This document shows, in pieces, positions 1-8,013 of a stretch of 64,000 bases of DNA (positions are counted from its first letter, which is position 1; each line of letters starts with the position of its first letter). The position numbers were made by a program, and so were the translations under genes. The DNA lies in contig CAJTYW010000008.1 of NCBI GenBank assembly GCA_910583995.1, positions 1-64,000 on the forward strand. Reading direction: 5' to 3'. Origin of the DNA: an uncultured Christensenella sp. (GTDB lineage: Bacteria > Bacillota > Clostridia > Christensenellales > UBA3700). The notes beneath the pieces were generated by a model. That model was not told the origin of the DNA. It was given only the letters and a program-made list of their open reading frames with translations, and searched no databases.

Positions 1-86
1 TAAATAAAGGCAGTATAACAAGTGCAGATAGCGAGATACTTATAAATATAATGAATTATAATGTCAAAATAGATATATTCTATTAA
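1..86 (+). CDS. C-terminal end of a secreted dockerin-like protein (partial)
   Basis: Only the last 27 codons are in the window; the reading frame starts at base 3 and stops with TAA at 84-86. The translated end, with TSADSEI followed by an Ile/Asn-rich tail finishing in DIFY, matches the end of the complete gene at 614-2824 (TSADSEI ... DLFY). This shows it is a paralogue lying directly upstream in the same orientation. The matched part is the second, degenerate half of a dockerin-like module. A terminator follows at once. Nothing can be said about the rest of the protein. Confidence 0.7.
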   Translation, partial: NKGSITSADSEILINIMNYNVKIDIFY

Positions 87-93
87 GATAATC

Positions 94-123
94 AAAAAGG
101 AGTGCAAACGCACTCCTTTTTTG
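94..123 (+). terminator. Rho-independent terminator after the upstream paralogue
   Basis: Perfect stem GGAGTGC (99-105) with GCACTCC (110-116), loop AAAC, followed by a run of T. It lies 8 bases after the stop codon of the partial gene. Confidence 0.85.
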
Positions 124-274
124 TGTTTTTCAATTGTTATTTTAATAAATAGATTAAGTGATATTTCAGTAAAAATATATAGCAAATCTTACGATTACCA
201 TTTATTAATTTACCTATTTTAAGCCTAAATTTTTCTTAATATTAACAACAAAATTAATATTTAACTTTATTATT

Positions 275-306
275 AAGCGGTATAAAACTTGTGTTTTATA
301 CCGCTT
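275..306. repeat. 14-bp perfect inverted repeat (hairpin)
   Basis: AAGCGGTATAAAAC (275-288) and its exact reverse complement (293-306) are separated by TTGT. The 3' side is AT-rich but lacks a clean T run, so it is a weak terminator candidate in either direction. It lies 107 bases left of the invertible segment, in the path of the leftward promoter at 453-482, and could end that transcript. Confidence 0.6.
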
Positions 307-364
307 ATTTATTTGTAAAGTTTTAATTTGAGATTTAAAGTGTTTTATGCAATAATACTATCAA

Positions 365-378
365 AAATCGGGGGTAAA
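365..378 (+). repeat. Copy 1 of the polar motif AAATCGGNNNTAAA
   Basis: Exact match with NNN = GGG, preceded by TCAA. Intergenic, 35 bases before the left invertible-segment site. Confidence 0.6.
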
Positions 379-412
379 TGGCAAAAATAGTGGTTAGAAA
401 TGTAAAAAAAGA

Positions 413-439
413 GTACATAGAATAAATATATCTATGTAC
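413..439 (+). repeat. Left inverted-repeat site of a candidate invertible segment
   Basis: 27-bp site made of arm GTACATAGA, 9-base spacer ATAAATATA and arm TCTATGTAC. The arms are perfect inverted copies and the spacer is asymmetric, the layout expected of a tyrosine-recombinase core site. The exact reverse complement of all 27 bases lies at 563-589. Confidence 0.8.
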
Positions 440-452
440 ATATTATATGAAT

Positions 453-482
453 ATTATAAGGGTAAATGTAAGCTTTTGTCAA
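453..482 (-). promoter_or_regulatory. Sigma-A promoter inside the invertible segment, facing left
   Basis: On the minus strand, TTGACA (477-482), an 18-base spacer and TATAAT (453-458): both hexamers match consensus exactly. The start point would be near 446, running left through the 413-439 site and away from the gene at 614. Confidence 0.75.
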
Positions 483-562
483 GGCTACGCTCAAGACTTT
501 GTAAGATATTTAGTTAAATTTAACAAAAAATATATATTCAAATCCAAAATATGCTCCAAAAA

Positions 563-589
563 GTACATAGATATATTTATTCTATGTAC
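563..589 (-). repeat. Right inverted-repeat site of the candidate invertible segment
   Basis: Exact reverse complement of 413-439: arms GTACATAGA and TCTATGTAC around spacer TATATTTAT. The identity stops sharply at the 27-bp boundary on both sides. It lies 11 bases before the ribosome binding site of the downstream gene, so an ON-state mRNA would carry this palindrome in its 5' leader. Confidence 0.8.
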
Positions 590-613
590 ACGATAAAAAA
601 GGAGAGTTTTATT

Positions 614-2824
614 ATGGCAAAATGTATAAAGCGTGCGGGTATAGTATTTTTTGTAGTAGTGTTATCTCTATTAATAACTTTAGGGTTCGTTTTGGCTGTT
701 AGCAAAAAAGACAATGGCAGTTTATATGATAATACAGCTTCAAGTGAGATTGCTTTGGATAATGAAGAGACTTACGATTTTGAACTTAATGGTAATACTA
801 CTCAAATTGCAACACAATGGAAAGCTGCAATTACAGCTGCATTGCTTCCTGAAAATAGTGGTAAAACTATCAAAGTCAATTTGCTAAGCAATTGGATAGC
901 CGCTAAAACAGCGGAAGGCTCAACTTCTTTTGGCGTTGATGATGAAGAACTTGCTTTTAGTAATGGAGCAATATTTGTGCCTGAAAATGCAGATATAGAG
1001 TTGCACTTAAACGGCAAGGTAATCAACAGAAATTTAGTTACCGCTGTAGCTAATGGTTATGTAATTGGTGTATCAGGAAAACTTACAATAACAGGTAATG
1101 CAGAAGGTTTGGCAGATGCTAAAAAAACTTTTAAAGAAGTACCAAGTTTGATAGGAAAAACAAATAATATAGGTAAAATCACAGGCGGTAAAAACACTAC
1201 AACTGGCGGCGGAGTGTATGTAGGCATTGGTGGTGAGCTTAATGTAAAAGGCGGAATGATTTTAGAAAATAGTGCTAATACTGGTGGCGGTGGAATTTAT
1301 GGCGTCTTTGCAAAGGTTAATTTTTATGATGGTATAGTTACTGATAACAAAACTAATATTTTTGGTGGCGGGATTGATTGCTTAGGCTGTGAACTTAATA
1401 TATACGACGGAATTTTTGCAAATAACTATGCTGCAGAGCACGGCGGCGGAGTATCAAGTGAAGGAAAAAGGCAAACAGACGATTCAACCTTTGTTGGTAG
1501 TTTTAATATGTATGGGGGTAGTATCTCTTACAACAGACAGCTTTATGGCGGTTTAGCAATTTATGGTATTGTAGCGGAAATTTTTGGTGGAGAAATTACA
1601 TATAACCAAGGTTGGGGGGCTGGTTCTGGGATAACAATATGGAATGGTGCAAGTGTACAATTTCACGATGGTTTAGTTTCAAACAATGTTTCTGAATACT
1701 ATGCAGGTAATGTATCATCTGTAGAATATTGCGGTGGTGGTATTTTGTTTGGCAATAGCTCGAAATTAGTTATGGATGGTGGCGAAATATCCAACAATGC
1801 TATCAAAGGCTTTTTAGAAGGACAAATGGTTATTGGTGGCGGAATTGGTGTGTATTCTAATAGTGTAGGGTTATCTTTACTTGGTGGAGTGATTAAAAAC
1901 AACAGAGTTGAAGATGCTGGAAGTAAAGTATCTTTAGCTGGTGGTGTTGGTTTTAAGCCAGGTGTTAATTGCCCATTTACAATGGGTGGAAACATTCAAA
2001 TTTATGACAATAAAATAAATGACTTGCCATCAGATTTGCGATTAGATGCAGGTCGTAAAATCACCATTACAACACCTTTCACACAAACAGCACATATAGG
2101 AATAAAACTTGCAGAAAATTACGGAACTGGTACATTTACAACAGGTTATGGTGCGGGCAACACTAACCCTAGTGAGTTTTTCTTTAGTAATGATGGTGCA
2201 AGGCTTGCAACATTAAATGGCAGTGAAGTGTCATTTGAAAATACTGTTGAGAGTGAGATATATGATTACATATATTTTGAAAATGGTAAGCGTAATAATT
2301 ATAAGGATAACAACTTAACTCACGCAGTAAACGATTATGCAAAAAGTAAACAAGTAAACGGCGGAAAGTTGATATTAGGAAATATATTACCAAACACAAG
2401 CGTAAATACCTTTATACAAAATATCAATTTTGATAGAACAAAAGTAAAACTATATGACAGCAATAATAAATTGATATATGACAAAGGAAATAGTGTAACA
2501 GGCGTAGACAGCAGTTTATACGATAAAAAACTTGAGCTAGCAGTAGGTACAGGTTGGAGATTGGAGACATACACAGCTAGCGGAGCAAAAATAGAAGAGT
2601 TCAGATTGTCAGTATTAGGCGATAGCAATGGAGATGGTAGAATAAGTGCAAGTGATGTGACATATATAAGAGAAATAGCAAATGATACAGCACTATACAA
2701 TAGCTTAAATGCAGAAATCAAACTTGCAAGTTTAATAATAAACAAAGGCAAAGTAACAAGTGCAGATAGTGAAATTGTATTGAATGTAATTGCTCAAAAG
2801 CTTACAATTGACTTGTTTTATTAA
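614..2824 (+). CDS. Secreted repeat-rich beta-helix-like protein with C-terminal dockerin-like module
   Basis: The 736-residue protein starts at ATG 614, 7 bases after GGAGAG. An in-frame upstream ATG at 551 is rejected because it lies inside the invertible segment. The N-terminus has a basic start and a long hydrophobic stretch (about residues 10-29), a signal peptide or anchor. Residues about 190-460 hold repeated GG(G)-rich units such as GGGVYVG, GGGIYG and GGGI, spaced as in right-handed parallel beta-helix (pectin-lyase-like) surface proteins. The C-terminal 70 residues resemble a type I dockerin: the first calcium loop GDSNGDGRISASD is well formed, the second is degenerate. The partner could be a cohesin or another surface scaffold; none is in view. 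It is one of at least two tandem paralogues and is probably controlled by the invertible promoter just upstream. No enzymatic motif was recognised. Confidence 0.85.
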   Translation: MAKCIKRAGIVFFVVVLSLLITLGFVLAVSKKDNGSLYDNTASSEIALDNEETYDFELNGNTTQIATQWKAAITAALLPENSGKTIKVNLLSNWIAAKTAEGSTSFGVDDEELAFSNGAIFVPENADIELHLNGKVINRNLVTAVANGYVIGVSGKLTITGNAEGLADAKKTFKEVPSLIGKTNNIGKITGGKNTTTGGGVYVGIGGELNVKGGMILENSANTGGGGIYGVFAKVNFYDGIVTDNKTNIFGGGIDCLGCELNIYDGIFANNYAAEHGGGVSSEGKRQTDDSTFVGSFNMYGGSISYNRQLYGGLAIYGIVAEIFGGEITYNQGWGAGSGITIWNGASVQFHDGLVSNNVSEYYAGNVSSVEYCGGGILFGNSSKLVMDGGEISNNAIKGFLEGQMVIGGGIGVYSNSVGLSLLGGVIKNNRVEDAGSKVSLAGGVGFKPGVNCPFTMGGNIQIYDNKINDLPSDLRLDAGRKITITTPFTQTAHIGIKLAENYGTGTFTTGYGAGNTNPSEFFFSNDGARLATLNGSEVSFENTVESEIYDYIYFENGKRNNYKDNNLTHAVNDYAKSKQVNGGKLILGNILPNTSVNTFIQNINFDRTKVKLYDSNNKLIYDKGNSVTGVDSSLYDKKLELAVGTGWRLETYTASGAKIEEFRLSVLGDSNGDGRISASDVTYIREIANDTALYNSLNAEIKLASLIINKGKVTSADSEIVLNVIAQKLTIDLFY

Positions 2825-2863
2825 AAAATTACAAACTTTATACGATTAAAAACAAAATCAATA

Positions 2864-2896
2864 AAAATGGGTGATAGTATCACCCATTTTGTCTTT
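2864..2896 (+). terminator. Terminator of the secreted protein gene
   Basis: Stem AAAATGGGTGA (2864-2874) with TCACCCATTTT (2880-2890), loop TAGTA, then GTCTTT. A second small hairpin, CGTATTT/AAATACG at 2904-2919 followed by ACTTTTT, may back it up. Confidence 0.8.
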
Positions 2897-3157
2897 GTAA
2901 CTGCGTATTTACAAATACGACTTTTTAACAGTGTAATTTGCCTTAAATCAACTGAATAAAAATAAATTGTATAATATTGGCAAGCTTATATATACTAATA
3001 TTACCGACAGAAATTGCAATGTTTTCCTAAAGGATATTTTGCAATAGTATGTGATATTTTAACCAATAAGCATTTGGAAAAAGAGAGATATTGGTTTTGA
3101 TTGTAAGTTTTTATTAAAACTTAATTTTACTTAAATTTGTTAAAAAGGATGGTGTAT
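2897..3157. other. Intergenic stretch without a gene
   Basis: AT-rich spacer. TATAAT occurs at 2970-2975 but has no acceptable -35 at the right distance. Apart from the small hairpin at 2904-2919, nothing convincing is seen. Confidence 0.4.
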
Positions 3158-3868
3158 ATGCAAGCAGTAATTATGGCGGGGGGGTATGGTACTAGACTTA
3201 GACCGCTTACAAATATTATTCCAAAACCGATGGTGCCAATAATTGACCAACCGGTAATAGAATATATAGTTAAACATTTAAAAAAGTATGGTTTTGAAGA
3301 TATAATAATCACATTAGGGTATAAGCCAGAAGAGATAATGTCTTTTTTAGGAGACGGCAGTAGGTATAATGTAAAAATAAGATATAGTATAGAAGAGACT
3401 CCGCTTGGTACAGCAGGTAGCGTTAAATCTGTTTACGATATGTTAAACAAAACTTTTTTGGTAATTAGCGGTGATAGCTTTACAAATATAAATTTGTATG
3501 AAGTTGCAAAATATCATACTAGCCATAGCAAAGCAATCACAATGGTTGTAAAGGAACTCGACGATGTAAAAGGTTTTGGCGTTGTTAAATTTGACGAAGA
3601 CGGGGATATACTAAGCTTTGTTGAAAAGCCAGAAAAAAGTAATGGTAAGTTTGTAAATACAGGTATGTATATGATGGAAAAGAAAATTTTGCAAAATATC
3701 CCTGACGGCAAATTTGACTTTTCAAGAGATTTCTTCCCAGATGTTTTGGATGAAATGAAGGCGTATGTTATGAGCGAGTATTGGTCAGATATTGGCACAT
3801 TGTCATCGTATTATTTGACTAATAACGAAGTAGCTTTAAATCCTGATTCTTTTGGTATTAGTTTTTAA
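3158..3868 (+). CDS. NTP_transferase family sugar-phosphate nucleotidyltransferase
   Basis: The 236-residue protein starts at ATG 3158, 8 bases after AAAAAGGA. It opens with the nucleotide-binding signature AGGYGTRLRPLT followed by KPM(V)P, typical of enzymes that join a sugar-1-phosphate to an NTP (mannose-1-phosphate guanylyltransferase, glucose-1-phosphate thymidylyl- or uridylyltransferase). ISGDSF near residue 110 and NTGMY near 165 fit the metal-binding and sugar-binding parts of the Rossmann-like domain. It lacks the C-terminal left-handed helix of GlmU-like forms, so it is a single-domain version. The exact NTP and sugar cannot be decided. It stands alone, ended by its own terminator, and probably supplies an activated sugar for envelope polysaccharide. 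Confidence 0.85.
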   Translation: MQAVIMAGGYGTRLRPLTNIIPKPMVPIIDQPVIEYIVKHLKKYGFEDIIITLGYKPEEIMSFLGDGSRYNVKIRYSIEETPLGTAGSVKSVYDMLNKTFLVISGDSFTNINLYEVAKYHTSHSKAITMVVKELDDVKGFGVVKFDEDGDILSFVEKPEKSNGKFVNTGMYMMEKKILQNIPDGKFDFSRDFFPDVLDEMKAYVMSEYWSDIGTLSSYYLTNNEVALNPDSFGISF

Positions 3869-3879
3869 AATCCACTCAA

Positions 3880-3893
3880 AAATCGGCATTAAA
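3880..3893 (+). repeat. Copy 2 of the polar motif AAATCGGNNNTAAA
   Basis: Exact match with NNN = CAT, preceded by CTCAA, 11 bases after the nucleotidyltransferase stop and just before its terminator. Confidence 0.6.
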
Positions 3894-3895
3894 AC

Positions 3896-3927
3896 AAAAT
3901 AACCGCTTGTTTAAGCGGTTATTTTTA
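3896..3927. terminator. Bidirectional terminator between convergent genes
   Basis: Stem built on AACCGCTT (3901-3908) and AAGCGGTT (3913-3920), loop GTTT, extended by A/T pairs with T runs on both strands. It can serve the nucleotidyltransferase (+) and the transketolase pair (-). Confidence 0.85.
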
Positions 3928-3975
3928 TGTTTGTTTGATAATTAATAATCATTAATACAAATTAAAATTACTCAA

Positions 3976-4929
3976 TTATTTGTTTTTTCTTGCTACAACT
4001 TCTTTAGTTTTTAGGTAAATATCTTGTTCTGTCAAATTCATAATTTCTGCAAGATATGCTTCCTTTCCAACTTCGCCGTATCTGTCGCCAATACCAACTC
4101 TTGTCATAGGAATAAGTACATCATTTTGCATTAATAGAGAAGCAACTTCGCTACCTAATCCGCCAATCAAGTGATGGTTTTCACAAGTTACAACAGCACC
4201 AGTCTCACGGCAAGCATTAAGTATTGTTTCAATATCAAGTGGCTTGTAAGTGTGAACTGCTATAACTTTTGCGTCAATACCTTCGTTCTTTAATCTCATA
4301 GAAGCTGTGATTGCACGATGCACCATAATACCGCAAGCGATAATTGTAACATCATTACCTTCAACAACAGTATTTGCTTTAAACAAATCGATTTTAGCAT
4401 TGTCGTCATAAATAGGTGGAGTCTTTTTCCTTTGAAGTCTTATGTACATTGGTTTGTCACAATCAATAATTTGTTTAAACAATTTGTCAAGACAAACGCA
4501 ATCACAAGGCTCAACAACTATCATATCGGGAACTTGAGTCATAAGAGCAACGTCTTCAAAACTCATATGTGTACCGCCGTTAACTTGTGCCATAATACCA
4601 GGGTCAGTGCCGACGATTTTAACATTTTGTTTAGTATAACCAACGCTAACTGCAATTTGGTCATAGCATCTTCTTGTAGCAAAAGGACTGAAAGAAGAGC
4701 AGAATGGAAGTTTGCCACAACTTGCAAGACCTGCTGCCACACCAATCATATTGCTTTCTGCAATACCGCAGTTGATAAAGCGTCTAGGGTAAGCTTCCTT
4801 AAATTTACCGGTACCTATGCAGTTCATTAAGTCTGCTTCAAGTACCACAATTCTTCTGTCAAGTTTTGAGTATTTAATCAAGTTATCTACATAAACTTGT
4901 CGCATTTCTTTATTGTGCAATTCGCTCAT
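3976..4929 (-). CDS. Transketolase, C-terminal (pyrimidine-binding and C-terminal domain) subunit
   Basis: The 317-residue protein starts at ATG 4929. This start overlaps the stop of the upstream subunit in an ATGA and follows GGGAGG by 7 bases, which points to translational coupling. The sequence has the DXS/transketolase C-subunit pattern: an early acidic stretch (VLEADLMNC), FINCGIAESNMIGVAAGLA with the conserved Glu that activates thiamine diphosphate, then the transketolase C-terminal domain (about residues 190-310) with VVTCENHHLIGGLGSEVA. With the N-terminal subunit (4926-5747) it would make a split transketolase of the non-oxidative pentose phosphate pathway, common in Clostridia and Archaea. 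A close alternative is another ketose transferase of the same family. Confidence 0.88.
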   Translation of the reverse strand: MSELHNKEMRQVYVDNLIKYSKLDRRIVVLEADLMNCIGTGKFKEAYPRRFINCGIAESNMIGVAAGLASCGKLPFCSSFSPFATRRCYDQIAVSVGYTKQNVKIVGTDPGIMAQVNGGTHMSFEDVALMTQVPDMIVVEPCDCVCLDKLFKQIIDCDKPMYIRLQRKKTPPIYDDNAKIDLFKANTVVEGNDVTIIACGIMVHRAITASMRLKNEGIDAKVIAVHTYKPLDIETILNACRETGAVVTCENHHLIGGLGSEVASLLMQNDVLIPMTRVGIGDRYGEVGKEAYLAEIMNLTEQDIYLKTKEVVARKNK

Positions 4930-5747
4930 TTCAATACCTCCCCTGTACATTCCGCTGCAAACATTTCAGGAGTAAAGTTAACACTATGAGATTTATAATG
5001 ACCTTCACAGCATTTAATACCTTTTCCCTTGATTGTGTTTAAAACTATTGCAGAAGGCATACGAGACCTTTTACATTTATCTATAGTATCAACAATACTT
5101 TCCATATCGTGTCCGTCAATAGAATAAACTTTAAACCCAAAAGCACGCAATTTTGATTCAAATGGCTCAACTTTGCAAACATCTTTAGTTAGTCCGTCTA
5201 TTTGCATTCTGTTATTATCCACAATAACAGTAAAGTTGTGTAGATGTCTTGAGCCTGCAAGCATAAGTGCTTCCCAAACTTGACCTTCTTGACTTTCGCC
5301 GTCGCCGACAATTGCAAAAGTGTGATATTTTCTGCGGTCGATAATTGCTGAAATAGCCATTCCTACAGCAGCTGAAATACCTTGTCCTAAAGAACCAGCA
5401 GTAAAGTCTACGCCTGTAACTTTAAGCATATCTGCGTGAGAAGGAAGAGTTGTTCCGTTTTGGTTTAATGTAAGCAATAATTTTTTGTCAAAATATCCCC
5501 TTGCAGCAAGTGTAGCATAAAGCCCCGGAGCAGCGTGGCCTTTAGATAGCACAATTCTGTCACGGTCGGGATTTTTTGGGTCTTTTGGGTCAATATTTGC
5601 GCTTTTAAAATAAAGTGCTGTTAGCAATTCAATAATACTTGATGAACCGCCAATATGCCCAACACCAAATGTTGCAATACATTCAATACACATTTTGCGT
5701 ATTAAATCAGCCTTTTTGTAAAGGGTGCTGATAGTGTTTGATTCCAT
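4926..5747 (-). CDS. Transketolase, N-terminal (thiamine diphosphate-binding) subunit
   Basis: The 273-residue protein starts at 5747 with AGGAG 6 bases upstream. It carries the thiamine diphosphate and magnesium site GDGESQEG ... NNRMQIDG (about residues 147-183), the early GHIGGSSS motif and LSKGHAAPGLYA, all typical of the transketolase N half. It ends four bases into the C-subunit gene, so the two form one operon read from the promoter at 5887-5915. Together they interconvert pentose and hexose phosphates. Confidence 0.9.
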   Translation of the reverse strand: MESNTISTLYKKADLIRKMCIECIATFGVGHIGGSSSIIELLTALYFKSANIDPKDPKNPDRDRIVLSKGHAAPGLYATLAARGYFDKKLLLTLNQNGTTLPSHADMLKVTGVDFTAGSLGQGISAAVGMAISAIIDRRKYHTFAIVGDGESQEGQVWEALMLAGSRHLHNFTVIVDNNRMQIDGLTKDVCKVEPFESKLRAFGFKVYSIDGHDMESIVDTIDKCKRSRMPSAIVLNTIKGKGIKCCEGHYKSHSVNFTPEMFAAECTGEVLK

Positions 5748-5886
5748 TGTGAACTCCTAAAACAAAATAAACATTTGATATAAAAATGAAGAAACTTGCC
5801 TGAATTGCAAATTTTCCAAAATTAAATATCATTATGTAAATATAAAAATTTTTGTGGTTTTAAAGATTTTATACATTTACGATAAC

Positions 5887-5915
5887 ATTATAATATAAAA
5901 CTTTTTAGATATCAA
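5887..5915 (-). promoter_or_regulatory. Promoter of the transketolase operon
   Basis: Minus strand: TTGATA (5910-5915), 17-base spacer, TATAAT (5887-5892). The rest of the 348-bp divergent gap (5748-6095) shows no further clear signal; I could not find a convincing plus-strand promoter for the deacetylase gene. Confidence 0.75.
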
Positions 5916-6095
5916 GTCATTTTAGCAGACTTTTTGCAAAAAGATAAAATCTTTTACATTTATGTGGAAAAATGACGAATGTTTATTGTTTTGGGTTTTA
6001 TAAATTTTAGTTTACAAACTAAGTAACAAAGCAATTGAGTATTACTTTAAAATAATTTGCTTAAAATTACTCATACTAAGGATAAGGAGAGTATT

Positions 6096-7037
6096 ATGGC
6101 AAAAAACAATGGTAAATTTACTCTGTTTTTTATGTTATGTGCTTTGGTATTGGCACTTTGTCTTGTTATTGGTATGGACAAGTGCGAGTACACGGCAAAA
6201 AAAGCCGTTTTTGAAACTTCAAACAGAGTTAATACAAATTTAGTAGAGAATAATATAAACGACAAAAAAATAGTCAACACAACAGCAAGCAGTAAAGAGA
6301 TTGAAGTTTTGTGTTTGATGTATCATAATGTAGTGGCAAATACTCAAAAACAAGGGGATTACGAAGTAAGAGTCAGTACTATCGAGCAGGACTTTATTGA
6401 ACTTAAAAAGTTGGGATATAAATGTGTAAACAGAAAAACATTGTCAAACATAGTCAAAAATAAAAAATACGGCAAATATGTAATGATAACTTTTGATGAC
6501 GGCTTTTACGGGGTTTATAAATATATGCCTGCACTTCTTGAAAAATACAATATGAGTTGTGTTGTGTCTGTAGTGGGTGAGTTTATGGATAGGCAAGATA
6601 AACTAACTTATAAGACTAGGTGTAGTTATATGAATACTAGCGAAGTAAAGGAATTATCAAAAAATCCTAGAGTAGAAATTGCACTTCACTCTTATGACTA
6701 TCACCATATTAAAGACGGAAGACGTGGAGTTAAAATTAAATCGGGCGAGAGCAAAGAAATATATAAGGAAACATTTAAAACAGATACAATTAAACTAGCG
6801 ACTAAACTGGAAGATATAGGTATTAAAGCAAAAACATATTGCTATCCTTACGGGGAGTTTTGCAGAGAGAGCGAAAATGTTTTAAAAACTTTAAATTATC
6901 AAATGACAATGACTTGTGCGGAAAAAATTAATTATTTATCCGAAAAAGATTCATTGTATTTGTTAGGCAGAATAAACCGCTCAGCAAATTGCAAAAACAT
7001 AAACAATTTGATAAGTAAGGCTTGCAATAAAAAGTAA
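6096..7037 (+). CDS. Membrane-anchored or secreted polysaccharide deacetylase (NodB family)
   Basis: The 313-residue protein starts at ATG 6096 after GGAGA. Residues about 9-26 form a hydrophobic signal or anchor. The catalytic domain follows: CLMYHNV near residue 74, VMITFDDGFYGVY (the TFDDG metal and base motif, about residue 130), ALHSYDYHH (the His motif, about 193) and YCYPYGEFC (about 248). These are NodB motifs 1-3 in order, so the enzyme probably removes acetyl groups from a cell-wall or exported polysaccharide outside the membrane, with zinc-type metal catalysis. The substrate is unknown. A pseudouridine synthase gene follows after 19 bases. Confidence 0.88.
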   Translation: MAKNNGKFTLFFMLCALVLALCLVIGMDKCEYTAKKAVFETSNRVNTNLVENNINDKKIVNTTASSKEIEVLCLMYHNVVANTQKQGDYEVRVSTIEQDFIELKKLGYKCVNRKTLSNIVKNKKYGKYVMITFDDGFYGVYKYMPALLEKYNMSCVVSVVGEFMDRQDKLTYKTRCSYMNTSEVKELSKNPRVEIALHSYDYHHIKDGRRGVKIKSGESKEIYKETFKTDTIKLATKLEDIGIKAKTYCYPYGEFCRESENVLKTLNYQMTMTCAEKINYLSEKDSLYLLGRINRSANCKNINNLISKACNKK

Positions 7038-7056
7038 TTTGTGGTATTGTGAATAT

Positions 7057-7947
7057 ATGGAAAGAATTTTTGAGTATATCGCAGATGCCGATTGCAATGT
7101 AGAAAGCTTTTTAAAAAGCAAAGGTTATTCTAGCAGAATTTGCAATTTGTTAAAAAAAGAACTAGGCTTGGTGTGTGTTAACGACAAGCCTGTTTTTGTT
7201 GTGGATAAATTAAAAACAGGCGACAAAATTAAAGTAATTTTAAAAGAAAACCCGTCAAAAATCGTACCTTTTGACTATAAAATTGATTTTGTCTATCAAG
7301 ATAATGATATTGCAGTTATCAACAAAAAAGCAGATATTGCAGTAATCGCAACAAATGCACATTATGGTAAAAGTTTAAATAACGCATTGGCTAATGTTTG
7401 GGGAGATTTTGTTTATCACCCTGTAAACAGACTGGATAAAGGCACAAGCGGACTTATGATTGTTGCAAAAAATGCACTGGCTCACAGCATTTTATCAAGA
7501 GAGCTTGAGCAAGATAAAATAGATGGAGTTAAAAATCTGCAAAGAGAGTATCTTGCTGTTGTGCATAATACGCAAGATAATATATTGCAAGGTAATGGAG
7601 AAATAGAAGCAGATATCGGTATTGCAGGCGATAATAGTCTTATCCGTGGCGTTGTAAATAGCGGTGGTAAATATGCAAAAACATATTACAATGTTATAAG
7701 TAGCTGTGCGGAGTATAGCCTAGTTAGACTAACGCTTGCAACAGGAAGAACTCACCAAATAAGAGTACATTTATCCTATATTGGACACCCATTATTAGGC
7801 GATGACTTGTATGGCGGAAGTAAAAAACTTATAGACAGACCTGCATTGCATAGTGAAAAAATAATGTTCAAACACCCTATTACAGGCGAACATATGCAAT
7901 TTGCAACAGCACTTCCACAAGATATTGAGAGCATTTTAAGTAATTAA
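7057..7947 (+). CDS. RluA family RNA pseudouridine synthase
   Basis: The 296-residue protein has the family catalytic signature HPVNRLDKGTSGL near residue 130, with Asp as nucleophile. It also has LATGRTHQIRVHLSYIGHPLLGD near residue 235, the other hallmark. An S4-like N-terminal region (about residues 15-75, with KTGDKI) probably binds RNA. It isomerises uridine in rRNA or tRNA; whether it is RluC-, RluD- or YlyB-like cannot be read here. ATG 7057 lacks a clear ribosome binding site; a TTG 18 bases earlier is the alternative. It may be co-transcribed with the deacetylase. Confidence 0.88.
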   Translation: MERIFEYIADADCNVESFLKSKGYSSRICNLLKKELGLVCVNDKPVFVVDKLKTGDKIKVILKENPSKIVPFDYKIDFVYQDNDIAVINKKADIAVIATNAHYGKSLNNALANVWGDFVYHPVNRLDKGTSGLMIVAKNALAHSILSRELEQDKIDGVKNLQREYLAVVHNTQDNILQGNGEIEADIGIAGDNSLIRGVVNSGGKYAKTYYNVISSCAEYSLVRLTLATGRTHQIRVHLSYIGHPLLGDDLYGGSKKLIDRPALHSEKIMFKHPITGEHMQFATALPQDIESILSN

Positions 7948-7968
7948 GTTTAATAAATAAACTTTTTT
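7946..7968 (+). terminator. Short AT-rich terminator after the pseudouridine synthase
   Basis: AAGTTTA (7946-7952) and TAAACTT (7958-7964) with loop ATAAA, then TTTT. The stem overlaps the stop codon. It is weak because of the AT-only stem. Confidence 0.5.
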
Positions 7969-7978
7969 GAAAAAAGTG

Positions 7979-8007
7979 TTGACATAAAATTTTTATTAAC
8001 ATATAAT
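7979..8007 (+). promoter_or_regulatory. Consensus sigma-A promoter for a candidate small RNA
   Basis: TTGACA (7979-7984), exactly 17 bases, TATAAT (8002-8007): a perfect match. No open reading frame follows before a terminator-like hairpin at 8095-8150. Confidence 0.8.
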
Positions 8008-8013
8008 AGCTAT

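Larger units (their letters stand above)
413..589. other. Candidate phase-variable invertible promoter segment (inverton)
   Basis: A 177-bp segment is bounded by 27-bp perfect inverted sites (413-439 and 563-589) and contains a consensus promoter. It lies between a terminated upstream gene and the ribosome binding site (601-606) of the secreted protein gene at 614. As read here the promoter faces left, away from that gene, and I see no good rightward promoter between 440 and 613, so this is predicted to be the OFF state. Inversion maps base x to 1002-x, which would put the -35 at 520-525, the -10 at 544-549 and a start near 556, reading into the gene. The recombinase is not in this window. 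The sites and promoter are seen; the switching is inferred. Confidence 0.75.

Noticed and set aside
551..613. Upstream in-frame ATG (551) as start of the secreted protein
   Set aside because: It lies inside the candidate invertible segment, lacks a ribosome binding site, and would put a charged stretch before a normal signal peptide that starts at 614 behind GGAGAG.
4318..4830. Plus-strand open frame across the transketolase C-subunit gene
   Set aside because: The minus-strand frame has full family motifs; the plus frame has no family features and no ribosome binding site.
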